Shown: positions 15,267 through 22,922, numbered from the stretch's first letter. The stretch is 34,190 nucleotides of DNA from Nocardiopsis suaedae (GCF_027706745.1 NZ_JAQFWP010000073.1:1-34190), one strand, 5' to 3'. Program-made: numbers and translations. The notes: generated from the sequence alone by a model not told the origin.

Positions 15267-15771
15267 ACCCGGCATGTCGACACCCTCCGGCCTCCTCGGG
15301 CGGCGGGCTTGACGTTCCGCCCAGCCGTATCCCTCGCGAGTGAACAGTTCGACTGAACCCCTCACCGTGCCGGGCCAACCGACGCTTATCCGAGCACCCG
15401 GTTTACTGTCCTGATCCGGCCACCTCCCATCCTTGACATTCCCGAATGGATTTATACATCCCATCATCCCTTCATCGGGTATCCCGGGCGCCACGTCGCC
15501 GTTCCATCGCCGCCCGGCCGCACCCCCGGTCCGACTGACCCGACCAGCCGGTAACATCCCTCCATTTCGGAAGGTCACCGGCATCTGTCGCCACTCGGAC
15601 ACCATGACCTAAGGTTGCTCATCGTTTACCCAAAGCGGCACAAAACCGCAGGGTGAACGGCCTGTCGGCGCCCCCCGGAACCCGGTGGGCCCGGCGGTCC
15701 GGGTCCGCCTTGAGCCCCCGCTCTTCAACGCGGACCCGCCCTTACCCCCGACAATTCGAAAGGGCGGATGG
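15267..15771 (+). other. Gene-free region upstream of the secreted protease
   Basis: About 500 bases without a credible gene and noticeably richer in A/T than its surroundings. It includes the 12-base dyad GTTCGACTGAAC (15347-15358) and a consensus -35 hexamer TTGACA (15433-15438). The TATACA after the latter is only 14 bases away and TACATC is 16 away, so the promoter assignment is weak. It probably holds the regulatory region of the protease gene. Confidence 0.5.
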
Positions 15772-16938
15772 ATGCGAAAGTCCACCATCGCGCGCGCCGC
15801 AGGAGGCGGCGCGCTCGCTCTGGGGCTGGTCGGAGCCGGTTTCGCGGCCCTGTCCGGAGAATCCCCCCAGGAGGCCGCCACGGTGGCGGCCGACACCGCC
15901 TCCGGTGGCTCGGCCGCCGGAGACCAGCTCGAAGCGATGCAGCGCGACCTGGGCCTCAGCGAGGCCGAGGCGCTGGAGCTGCTCGACACCCAGGCCGCGG
16001 CCCGCGACACCGACCGGGCCCTCCGCTCGGACCTGGGCGAGGCCTTCGGCGGGAGCTGGTTCGACATCGAGACCGGCACCCTGACCGTCGCGGTCACCGA
16101 CTCCTCCGTGGCCGACGAGGTCACCGCGGCCGGCGCCGAGGCCGAGGTCGTCGACAACGGCCAGGACGAGCTGGACGCCATGATCGCCGACCTCAACAGC
16201 GAGGGCGCGGAGCTGTCCGAGGGCATCGCCGGGTGGTACCCGGACATCCGGCAGGACAGCGTGGTCATCACCGCCCTTGAGGGCGAGGAGGCCGCCGCGA
16301 AGGAGTTCGCGCAGGCCGCGGGCGTGCCCGCGGACGCCTACACGGTCGAGACCACCGAGGACGAGCCGCGGCTCTACGCCGACGTGGTCGGCGGCGACGC
16401 CTACTCCACGGGCGGCGGCCGCTGCTCGATCGGGTTCGCCACCGAGACCGGCTTCGTCACCGCGGGCCACTGCGGGGACGCCGGGACGCAGGTCGGCTCG
16501 GAGGACGGCTCGGGCACCGGCACGGTGACCGACGCCGAGTTCCCCGGCGCCGACATGGCGGCGGTCGAGACCGACGACAACTGGACCCCCACCCCCGCGG
16601 TCAACGACTACGCGGGCGGGACCGTCACGGTCGCCGGGTCGGAGGAGGCCCCCGAGGGCGCCTCCATCTGCCGCTCGGGCTCGACCACCGGCTGGCACTG
16701 CGGCACCGTCCAGGCCAAGAACCAGTCGGTGTCCTACCCGCAGGGCACGGTCAACGGGCTGACCCAGACCGACGTGTGCGCCGAGCCCGGCGACTCGGGC
16801 GGCTCCTGGCTCAGCGACGACCAGGCCCAGGGCGTCACCTCCGGCGGCTCGGGCGACTGCACCTCCGGCGGGACGACCTTCTTCCAGCCGGTCAACCCGA
16901 TCCTGGAGACCTACGGGGTCACCCTGCTGACGGGCTGA
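15772..16938 (+). CDS. Secreted S1-family (alpha-lytic/streptogrisin type) serine protease precursor
   Basis: A 388-residue pre-pro-protease. Residues 1-28 are a signal peptide (MRKSTIARAA, then a hydrophobic core). Residues about 45-202 are an alpha-lytic-type prodomain that acts as folding chaperone. The mature enzyme likely starts at ADVVGG (A203) and is 186 residues long. The triad is H233 (TAGHCG), D261 (GADMAAV) and S342 (GDSGGSW). Cys pairs expected from the family are C218-C234, C300-C310 and C336-C363. The C-terminal half (RSGSTTGWHCGTVQA, SVSYPQGTV, DVCAEPGDSGGS, AQGVTSGGSG) is very close to Nocardiopsis alkaline protease. Unlike that enzyme as I know it, the mature part is very acidic (23 Asp/Glu, 3 Lys/Arg). 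ATG 15772 is fixed by the signal peptide. Confidence 0.95.
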   Translation: MRKSTIARAAGGGALALGLVGAGFAALSGESPQEAATVAADTASGGSAAGDQLEAMQRDLGLSEAEALELLDTQAAARDTDRALRSDLGEAFGGSWFDIETGTLTVAVTDSSVADEVTAAGAEAEVVDNGQDELDAMIADLNSEGAELSEGIAGWYPDIRQDSVVITALEGEEAAAKEFAQAAGVPADAYTVETTEDEPRLYADVVGGDAYSTGGGRCSIGFATETGFVTAGHCGDAGTQVGSEDGSGTGTVTDAEFPGADMAAVETDDNWTPTPAVNDYAGGTVTVAGSEEAPEGASICRSGSTTGWHCGTVQAKNQSVSYPQGTVNGLTQTDVCAEPGDSGGSWLSDDQAQGVTSGGSGDCTSGGTTFFQPVNPILETYGVTLLTG

Positions 16939-17000
16939 CCCGGCGGCCCCGCACGGGGCCGTGAGCACCCCGCACCCGCCGCGGAGCCACCGCGGCACCG

Positions 17001-17042
17001 GACCGGCCGGCGCAGGCCCCCATCCCCCCGCGCCGGCCGGTC
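17001..17042 (+). terminator. Terminator of the S1 protease gene
   Basis: GACCGGCCGGCGC and GCGCCGGCCGGTC are perfect 13-bp arms around a 16-base C-rich loop, followed by CTCTTT. A smaller hairpin (GGCCCCG-CA-CGGGGCC, 16945-16960) lies just after the stop codon. Confidence 0.8.
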
Positions 17043-17112
17043 CTCTTTCCCGCCCTGGGCCCCGAGGGGCCCCTCGGGGGCGCCCCCGTCACCGGGACCG
17101 CCCGGACGGCCA

Positions 17113-17118
17113 TAGCCT
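17113..17118 (+). promoter_or_regulatory. Candidate -10 (TAGCCT), DUF3054 gene
   Basis: TAGCCT lies 6 bases before ATG 17125. The spacer GGAGGC could also serve as a Shine-Dalgarno but sits almost against the ATG, so leaderless initiation is favoured. Confidence 0.5.
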
Positions 17119-17124
17119 GGAGGC

Positions 17125-17526
17125 ATGCGCTTCGTCCCCATCGCCGTCGCCGCCGTCCTGGACCTGGTCTGCGTCGGCGCCTTCGTCGTCGTCGGGCGGG
17201 CCTCGCACGAGGAGGCCTCCTCGATCGCCGGGTTCCTCGGCACCGCGTGGCCCTTCGCCGCCGGGCTCATCGCCGGGTGGCTGGTGGCCCGGGCGTGGCG
17301 CGCACCGATGCGGGCGGTGTGGACGGGCGTGATCGTGTGGGCGGTCACCGTCCCCGTCGGCCTGGCCCTGCGGGCGTTCCTGACCCCTGACGGCGCCCCG
17401 TGGTCGTTCGCCATCGTCACGACGGTGTTCCTCGGGGCCGCGATGGTGGGCTGGCGCGAGCTCGCCCGCCCCTTCACCATGGGGCGCGGCCGCCGCAAGG
17501 AGAACGAGGAGTCCCCGGCCTCCTAG
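17125..17526 (+). CDS. DUF3054 family membrane protein
   Basis: A 133-residue protein with four hydrophobic segments at about residues 4-24, 38-56, 65-84 and 92-108. The pattern DLVCVGAFVVVGRASHEE in the first loop and WPFAAGLIAGWLVARAW in the second helix is that of the DUF3054 family, whose function is unknown. The tail is basic then acidic (RGRRKENEESPAS). It precedes the gene at 17544 by 17 bases in the same direction, so co-transcription is possible, but the families are unrelated. I take this gene as the left housekeeping border of the accessory island. Confidence 0.85.
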   Translation: MRFVPIAVAAVLDLVCVGAFVVVGRASHEEASSIAGFLGTAWPFAAGLIAGWLVARAWRAPMRAVWTGVIVWAVTVPVGLALRAFLTPDGAPWSFAIVTTVFLGAAMVGWRELARPFTMGRGRRKENEESPAS

Positions 17527-17543
17527 CGCCGCCCTGCCCAGCG

Positions 17544-19337
17544 ATGCCCGTCCCCCCTGACCCGTGGCAGACCTTTCCCACGCCGGAGCGCAAGGTCCTC
17601 GTCGTCGTGCGCAGCGTGCCCGCCGCCGGGCGGTTGCTCGACGCGGTCACGGTGTTCGCCGACGACCTGCGCATCCGTGTCGACTACGCCCTGAATCCGG
17701 GCTCGGTCTCCGAGGCCGGGATCCGCGCCGTGCTCGCCGCCGACGGGGTCGAGGAGGTCCTGTCCTGGGAGGAGGCCGTAGCTCGGCGCGGTGAGTACGC
17801 GCTCGCGCTGGCCGCCTCACCTAAGGAGGGACTGCACCGGCTGTCCATGGCGGGCGGCACGGCTGCGGTGCCCGGCCCCAGCGGGCCGCCGCTGCTGCTC
17901 ATGCCGCACGGCGCAGGGCACAACCGCCTGGTGGGCGAGGCGCCCGGCACCCTGGGGACGGCATCCGGCCTCGCTCCGGAACAGCTCCTGCACGCCGGGG
18001 TGCCGGTCCCCGGCGCGTTGGCCCTGTCCCACCATGAGCAGCGGGACCGGATGGCCGGTGCCCTGCACGGCATCCGCACCGAGGTCGTCGGCGACCCGTC
18101 GTTCGACCGCATGGCCCACAACACGGGTCGGCGCGACCGCTATCGCCGCGCGCTGGGCGTGCCCGAAGGCGGCCGCCTGGTGGTGCTCTCCTCCACCTGG
18201 AACAGCGACTCCCTGGTCGGGTCGGTGCGCGAGGGCATCCGCCGGATCCTGCGCCGACTGCCGAACGACACCTACCGCACCGCCCTGGTGGTCCACCCCA
18301 ACGTGTGGCACCGGCACGGCGGCCGCAACGGCCTGGACCTGCTGCTGCGCCAGGAGCGCTCGGCGGGGCTGGCGATCGTCGACCCCCACGTGGGCTGGCG
18401 TGCGGCACTGATCGCCGCCGACGCCGTGGTGGGCGACCACGGCAGCACGACCTACTACGCGGCGGCGCTGGGGCGGCCGGTGCTGCTGGCGGCCTTCGGC
18501 CGGGACGAGCTGGACCCCGCCTCCCCGCTGCACGCGTTCGGCGCCGCCTGCCCGTCCCTGGAGGCGGGGGGAGATCCGCTGGAGCGGATCGAGGAGGTGA
18601 TCGCGGGCGCGTCCTCCGGGCCCGGCATCGACGGGACCGGCGACGGGACCGGCTCCGATATGGGAGGCCTGCTCATCGACCACCGGGGAGAGGCGGCGGA
18701 GCGGTTGCGTGCCCTGTGCTACGCGTTGATGGGCCTGGAGCCGCTGCCCGGTCCGGTGGAGGCACCGGCGCTCGCCGACCCGGTCGTCCACCCGGCCGAG
18801 ACCACGGCCTGGCGGGTGACGGCCGAGGACCGCGGGACCGACCTGGGGGCGCCGGTGCTGCGCCCGCGCCTGCGCCCGGCCGCGGTGTGCGGCCCGGAAT
18901 CCGGGGCGCTACTGGTGAGCGTGGAGGACCCGTCCCCGGCGCGCGCGAAGGAGGCCGAGGCGCTGGTGCGCCCGTGCCCGGTCCCTGAATCCGAGGCGGT
19001 GGCGTGGGCGCGCGCGGAACTGGAGCGCCGGCCTGTGGCGGCCTTGGCGGTGGCGGCGCTTCCCGGTGACGAGTTCCTGCTGGCGGAGCCGGACGCACCG
19101 TGGACCCGCCTAGCGGCCAACGGCCCGGCGGACGCCGTCGCCATTGCGGCGGCCGCAGCGTCCTGGCTCCACCGCGGCGGCCTTCTCATCGAGTGGAAGG
19201 AGAAGGGGTCGGTGGTGGCCGGACCACAGGGAAAAACGCAATTACGCGTACCCCCCCCCCGCTTGATCAGCGGAGATCGGCGATCTGAGGGGAACCTGCG
19301 GCCCGAGGGGCCGGGGTCATGGGCGGTGCCCGGCTGA
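17544..19337 (+). CDS. GT-B-like protein of unknown role (CDP-glycerol glycerophosphotransferase / epimerase-like)
   Basis: A 597-residue protein. Residues about 115-350 resemble the nucleotide-sugar-binding half of GT-B enzymes such as CDP-glycerol glycerophosphotransferases and UDP-GlcNAc 2-epimerases: LLLMPHGAGHNRL (P121-N127), GDPSFDRM (183-190), RLVVLSSTWNSDSL, VVHPNVWHRHGGR and AVVGDHGSTTYYAAALG then RPVLL. The C-terminal about 190 residues are not recognised. No signal peptide or membrane helix. ATG 17544 (MPVPPDPWQTF) is chosen from homology onset; the Shine-Dalgarno is weak. A run of ten C residues at codons 570-573 means the final 25 residues depend on tract length. The stop is 4 bases from the convergent NLR stop. 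A link to the NLR is possible but unproven. Confidence 0.65.
   Translation: MPVPPDPWQTFPTPERKVLVVVRSVPAAGRLLDAVTVFADDLRIRVDYALNPGSVSEAGIRAVLAADGVEEVLSWEEAVARRGEYALALAASPKEGLHRLSMAGGTAAVPGPSGPPLLLMPHGAGHNRLVGEAPGTLGTASGLAPEQLLHAGVPVPGALALSHHEQRDRMAGALHGIRTEVVGDPSFDRMAHNTGRRDRYRRALGVPEGGRLVVLSSTWNSDSLVGSVREGIRRILRRLPNDTYRTALVVHPNVWHRHGGRNGLDLLLRQERSAGLAIVDPHVGWRAALIAADAVVGDHGSTTYYAAALGRPVLLAAFGRDELDPASPLHAFGAACPSLEAGGDPLERIEEVIAGASSGPGIDGTGDGTGSDMGGLLIDHRGEAAERLRALCYALMGLEPLPGPVEAPALADPVVHPAETTAWRVTAEDRGTDLGAPVLRPRLRPAAVCGPESGALLVSVEDPSPARAKEAEALVRPCPVPESEAVAWARAELERRPVAALAVAALPGDEFLLAEPDAPWTRLAANGPADAVAIAAAAASWLHRGGLLIEWKEKGSVVAGPQGKTQLRVPPPRLISGDRRSEGNLRPEGPGSWAVPG
19251..19260 (+). repeat. 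Poly-C tract (C10) inside the 3' end of the GT-B-like gene
   Basis: Ten consecutive C residues in frame as Pro-Pro-Pro plus the first base of an Arg codon. Loss of one C gives a stop two codons after the prolines; gain of one C gives a stop at about 19288 after PPPPLDQRRSAI. Either slippage-prone biology or a sequencing length error could be involved. Confidence 0.8.
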
Positions 19338-19341
19338 CGGC

Positions 19342-21603
19342 TCACCCGAGCAGGTCCGCCAGCCCCTCCGCTTTCTCATAGAGGTGGTGCCGCCGGTACA
19401 GGCGGGCGGCCGTCGCCGCCCAAGTGCGTGCGGCGTTCGCATCGCCCAGGCCGCCTGGGTCACCCGTGTCGCCCATCCTGCCCTGCGCACGCGCCATCAC
19501 CGCGAGCGCGTCCGCCTTCCGCAGGGACGGCGCCGCCTCGCCGAACGCCTGCAGGGCGGCCGTGCCCGCCGCCAAGGCGGCTTCGGGATCCCCCGAACGG
19601 AGGTACGCCTGTGCGAGCCGGGCCTCGGTCTTCGCGGCCAGAGAGCGCCAGTCGCCGTCCGTGGCCTGCCGCTCCTCCGCCATTGCCCGCACCGCCTCCA
19701 GCTCGCTCCTGGCGGCCGCGAGGTCACCGGCGCTCAGGTGCAGGCCGCCGATCTGGTAGCCGTCGATGGCCAGTGCCCGCAGCTCGCCGAGCTCCTCGTT
19801 GATACGGCGGCGCTCCTGCAGGTCGGCCTCGGCCGCGTCGAATTCGCCGCGGTCCTTGTGCAGCAGTCCGCGCGTCTCCAGCAGGACGGCGCGCTCCCAC
19901 TCCCTCGGAGCCTCGTCGAGGGCCGTGGCGAGCACCTGGGCGGCCTCGTCCAGCTCCCCGTCGTCGACGAGGGCGCGGGCCAGGTAGTTGTCCATCCGGG
20001 CGGCCGCGACCGGGTCGGCCTCCGCGCGGGCGATCTCGCCCCCGTGGCGGAAGATCTCCGTTCCCACGGACCCGCGCCTCAGCTCATGCACGCCGTACCA
20101 GCACGACTCCGCCATCACCAGGGCGTCCCGCCGTCGCCCGCTCTCCACGGCCAGGGCCATGAGGGCCGGGACCGCGTCGAGGACCTCGCCGACCCACGCC
20201 AGCGCTTCGCCCTCCGCGTCCCCGAAGGGGGCGGTGATCTCCCGGGCGGCGGCCGCGTCGCCGTGCGCCGCCGTCGCCCGGCTCCGGCCGCCTCCCATCC
20301 CCATGGAGCGGTCCGCCTTGGCCAAGGCCGACGTGTACCAGCCGACGGCGCGTTCCCTGGCGTCCCGGCGCCGCTCGTCCGGCTCGGCCTGCGCCCGCCG
20401 GTAGGCGTCGTGGCGGATCAGGGGCTCCCAGCGGTACCGGCCGCCCCCTTCGGCCGCCATCAGACAGGACCGGACGAGCCGTCCGAGGGCGTCGCGCGCC
20501 TCCTCCAGGGACCCCAGAAGGGCGGCGGGCAGACCCTCGTGTACGCGCCGTCCGGGCAGGTCGCCCAGCGCGCGGTAGAGCCGCTGGGCCGCGTCCGAGC
20601 GGAGGTCGCCGAAGCCCAGGGCGATGACCTCGTCCAGGCGCGGCTCCCCTTCCTCGGCCTCCACCAGGCGGTCGAGCTCTTCGGGGAGCCGGGTACCGGC
20701 GGCGTCGAGCCGTGCGACCACCGACGCGGGGGTCTCCTCGGGCCTCATGCTCAGATAGGCGCCGACGATCTGCAGGGCGAGCGGGAGCCCGCCGCAGCGG
20801 TCCGCCAGGGCCCGTGCGGCCTCGGGTTCGGCGTCGATCAGCCGCGCCAGGCGTTCTCCGGGGCCGTCGAAACCGCGGAGGAGGGCCAGGGCGTCGTCAG
20901 AGCGCAGGGCGGGCAGGCGCACGGTCGGGACGTTGCGGCGCCGAAGGCCCGCGATCTCCCCGCGTCCGGTGAGCAGCACCATGCTGCCGTCCCCTGTCGC
21001 GAAGAGGTCGGCCTCCCGCGCGGAGGCGATCCCCTCGACGATCACGATGCAGGACTCTTCACCGGTGATCCTGCGGAACTCCCGTGAGCGCTCCCTGAGG
21101 GTCGGCGGGACCTCGTCCCCGGGCATGCCGAGGTCGCGCAGCAGTGACGCGAGCGCGTCACCGAGGAAGGCGTGGTTCCCGGCCTCCGCACCCGCCGCCC
21201 GCTGCTCATCCAGGTCGACGTGGAGCCCCCAGACCCCGCGCTCGTCCGACCGGGCGGCCCCGCCTTCCTCATCCCCCTGTTCGGACGCCGATTCCCGGTA
21301 CAGCGAGCGGAGCAGGTACGCGGCCTCGACCCCGAAGGCCGACTTCCCCACCCCTCGGGGGCCGATGACGTAGAGGCTCCCCGGACGCCCTTCCAGCGCC
21401 GTCTCGCGGTACACCTTGCCCGCATAGGCGCACGCGTCGTCGTGGTTGACGAACGGTCCGTGCAGCGCCCTGGAGACGTCCCACAACGGCCTCTTGGGCT
21501 GCGCCGCCTCGTTCATCACGTTCATGACCAGACGGTCGACGTAACTCGCCTGGACGTGGTTGCCGCCGTGATTGCCGCTCGACGTGTTCTGGTAATCCGT
21601 CAC
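19342..21603 (-). CDS. NLR-type STAND ATPase (NB-ARC-like) with C-terminal TPR-like repeats and N-terminal amyloid-like motif
   Basis: A 753-residue signalling ATPase. Residues 5-28 (QNTSSGNHGGNHVQASY, then VDRLVMN) form a short Asn/Gly/Gln/Ser motif like those at the N-termini of bacterial NLRs that signal by amyloid templating. The nucleotide-binding domain has Walker A GPRGVGKS (81-88), a Walker B strand IVIVEG (186-191; Glu where Asp is usual), an RNBS-B-like MVLLTGRGE, and CGGLPLALQIVGAYL. A winged-helix region follows (LGRLVRSCLMAAEGGGRYRW); the MHD position reads WEP. Residues about 470-750 are helical TPR-like repeats (for example GELDEAAQVLATALDEAP, GDPEAALAAGTAALQA), the expected ligand sensor. 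GTG 21603 has GAGGAG 9 bases upstream. It is divergent from the helical effector gene at 21815. Confidence 0.85.
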   Translation of the reverse strand: MTDYQNTSSGNHGGNHVQASYVDRLVMNVMNEAAQPKRPLWDVSRALHGPFVNHDDACAYAGKVYRETALEGRPGSLYVIGPRGVGKSAFGVEAAYLLRSLYRESASEQGDEEGGAARSDERGVWGLHVDLDEQRAAGAEAGNHAFLGDALASLLRDLGMPGDEVPPTLRERSREFRRITGEESCIVIVEGIASAREADLFATGDGSMVLLTGRGEIAGLRRRNVPTVRLPALRSDDALALLRGFDGPGERLARLIDAEPEAARALADRCGGLPLALQIVGAYLSMRPEETPASVVARLDAAGTRLPEELDRLVEAEEGEPRLDEVIALGFGDLRSDAAQRLYRALGDLPGRRVHEGLPAALLGSLEEARDALGRLVRSCLMAAEGGGRYRWEPLIRHDAYRRAQAEPDERRRDARERAVGWYTSALAKADRSMGMGGGRSRATAAHGDAAAAREITAPFGDAEGEALAWVGEVLDAVPALMALAVESGRRRDALVMAESCWYGVHELRRGSVGTEIFRHGGEIARAEADPVAAARMDNYLARALVDDGELDEAAQVLATALDEAPREWERAVLLETRGLLHKDRGEFDAAEADLQERRRINEELGELRALAIDGYQIGGLHLSAGDLAAARSELEAVRAMAEERQATDGDWRSLAAKTEARLAQAYLRSGDPEAALAAGTAALQAFGEAAPSLRKADALAVMARAQGRMGDTGDPGGLGDANAARTWAATAARLYRRHHLYEKAEGLADLLG

Positions 21604-21694
21604 CGACGTGGACTCCTCGGCGGATCGGGGGGCAGGGGGTTCGCTAGTGATCCTACGCACGCCGTCGCGCGCGGTCCGGCGGGCCGTGCCGCCG

Positions 21695-21712
21695 GTGACC
21701 GTATACGGACAC
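21695..21712. promoter_or_regulatory. 18-bp palindrome midway between the NLR and effector genes
   Basis: GTGACCGTATACGGACAC is symmetric except at one position per half (GTGnCCGTA/TACGGnCAC), with a perfect 10-bp core CCGTATACGG. It lies 91 bases from the NLR start and 102 from the effector start, consistent with an operator controlling both. No regulator gene is adjacent. Confidence 0.5.
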
Positions 21713-21814
21713 GGCTCCATTCCCCCACGCGCCTGCACCGTGTGTCAGGGTGGCAGGGTTGAGCTCGGGGCCGCACCGCCCCCACCCCGCTGCCGACGGC
21801 TGGAGGACGCCACG

Positions 21815-22195
21815 ATGGGTGAAGAGGTGATGCTGGCGATGGCCGCGGCGGTCGCCGGGAAGACCACGGAACTGCTCACCCAGGGCGCCAAGGATTCGGT
21901 GGCGGCGCTCCGCAAGGCGCTGCGCAAGCGCTTCGGCGACGGAACGCCCGAGCGCGAGGCCCTCGACGAGGCCCGCGACGCCGACGGCGAGGACGAGGTG
22001 CTCGTGGGAACACTGGCCGGCCACATCCGCGACGCCGCCGAACGCCACGACGACGTGCGCACGCTCGTGACGGAGCTCGCCCCGCACTTCACCGTCACCG
22101 AGCACAACACGTTCACGAACAACGTCTCCGGCGGGCGGCAGGGCAAGGTCTGGCAGATCAGCAGGCTGGAGGGCGGCTTCCACATCAACGGCTGA
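21815..22195 (+). CDS. Small Bell/HeLo-like candidate effector with C-terminal amyloid-like motif
   Basis: A 126-residue protein. Residues 1-40 (MGEEVMLAMAAAVAGKTTEL, then AKDSVAALRKALRKRFG) form a hydrophobic helix followed by a basic amphipathic helix. Residues 45-92 are a further acidic helical region. This is the layout of the bacterial Bell domain, considered analogous to fungal HeLo membrane-toxic domains. Residues 98-126 (NTFTNNVSGGRQGKVWQ, then ISRLEGGFHING) form a C-terminal motif that aligns with the NLR N-terminus: shared Asn, Ser-x-Gly, x-x-Gly, then Gln-x-Ser, an acidic residue and a final Asn. ATG 21815 has GGAGG 8 bases upstream. Proposed role: membrane-active executor triggered by the NLR. 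Motif and domain assignments are by eye. Confidence 0.7.
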   Translation: MGEEVMLAMAAAVAGKTTELLTQGAKDSVAALRKALRKRFGDGTPEREALDEARDADGEDEVLVGTLAGHIRDAAERHDDVRTLVTELAPHFTVTEHNTFTNNVSGGRQGKVWQISRLEGGFHING

Positions 22196-22246
22196 CCCCG
22201 GCGGCGCACGGCCCCTCGCCCGCCCCGCGCACCCCTGAGGGCCCAA

Positions 22247-22252
22247 TAACCT
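22247..22252 (+). promoter_or_regulatory. Candidate -10 (TAACCT), RNA methyltransferase gene
   Basis: TAACCT lies 7 bases before GTG 22260. GGGGCGT fills the gap, so leaderless initiation is likely, although GGGG could act as a weak ribosome-binding site. Confidence 0.5.
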
Positions 22253-22259
22253 GGGGCGT

Positions 22260-22916
22260 GTGAACGATCATGCCCTGACCGGTGAGAACGGCGCGCCGGA
22301 GGTCGGCGTCGGCCCGTGGGAGGGCCCCTGGCCCGAGGACGGCCGCTACGACCCCGCCCTCCTGGCCGACGGGGACCGCCGCAACGTCGTCGACCGCTAC
22401 CGGTACTGGACCCGCGAGGCGATCGTCGCCGACCTGGACACCCGCCGCCACCCCTTCCACGTGGCCGTGGAGAACTGGGAGCACGACCTCAACATCGGGT
22501 CGGTGGTGCGCACCGCCAACGCCTTCGCCGCCCAGGCCGTGCACATCGTCGGGCGCCGCCGCTGGAACCGGCGCGGGGCCATGGTCACCGACCGCTACCA
22601 GCACGTGCACCACCATCCCGGCCCCGAGGAGCTGACCGCGTGGGCCGCGGAGCGCGGGCTGCCCGTCGTCGGGATCGACAACCTGCCGGGCGCGGTGCCG
22701 CTGGAGACCTACCCGCTGCCGCGCGCCTGCGTCCTGGTCTTCGGGCAGGAGGGGCCCGGCCTCTCCGACGAGGTGCGCAAGGTGTGCTCGGCGGTGCTGT
22801 CGATCGCCCAGTTCGGCTCGACGCGGTCGATCAACGCCGGGGCGGCGGCCGCGATCGCGATGCACGCCTGGGTGCGCGCGCACGTGTTCGACCAGGGCCC
22901 CGCGCCCTCCCCCTGA
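22260..22916 (+). CDS. SpoU/TrmH-family RNA methyltransferase
   Basis: A 218-residue SPOUT-class 2'-O-ribose methyltransferase acting on tRNA or rRNA with S-adenosylmethionine. The three SpoU motifs are intact: motif 1 NIGSVVRTANAF (catalytic Arg), motif 2 VLVFGQEGPGLSDEV (SAM-binding knot) and motif 3 SIAQFGSTRSINAGAAAAIA. The first about 50 residues are an actinobacterial extension; the usual L30e-like RNA-binding domain is absent, so it is the short form. GTG 22260 is taken as start; the ATG at 22269 is an alternative. It marks the right housekeeping border of the NLR island and is convergent with the gene at 22923. The exact RNA target cannot be told from sequence. Confidence 0.93.
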   Translation: MNDHALTGENGAPEVGVGPWEGPWPEDGRYDPALLADGDRRNVVDRYRYWTREAIVADLDTRRHPFHVAVENWEHDLNIGSVVRTANAFAAQAVHIVGRRRWNRRGAMVTDRYQHVHHHPGPEELTAWAAERGLPVVGIDNLPGAVPLETYPLPRACVLVFGQEGPGLSDEVRKVCSAVLSIAQFGSTRSINAGAAAAIAMHAWVRAHVFDQGPAPSP

Positions 22917-22922
22917 CGGGCC

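Noticed and set aside
15433-15460. Canonical sigma-70-like promoter (TTGACA ... TATACA) for the S1 protease
   Set aside because: The spacer is 14 bases, too short; a 16-base spacing gives only TACATC. Not reported as a promoter.
13104-15605. A long minus-strand open frame opposite the S9 peptidase
   Set aside because: Shadow of the peptidase codons; it lacks motifs and extends over the terminator.
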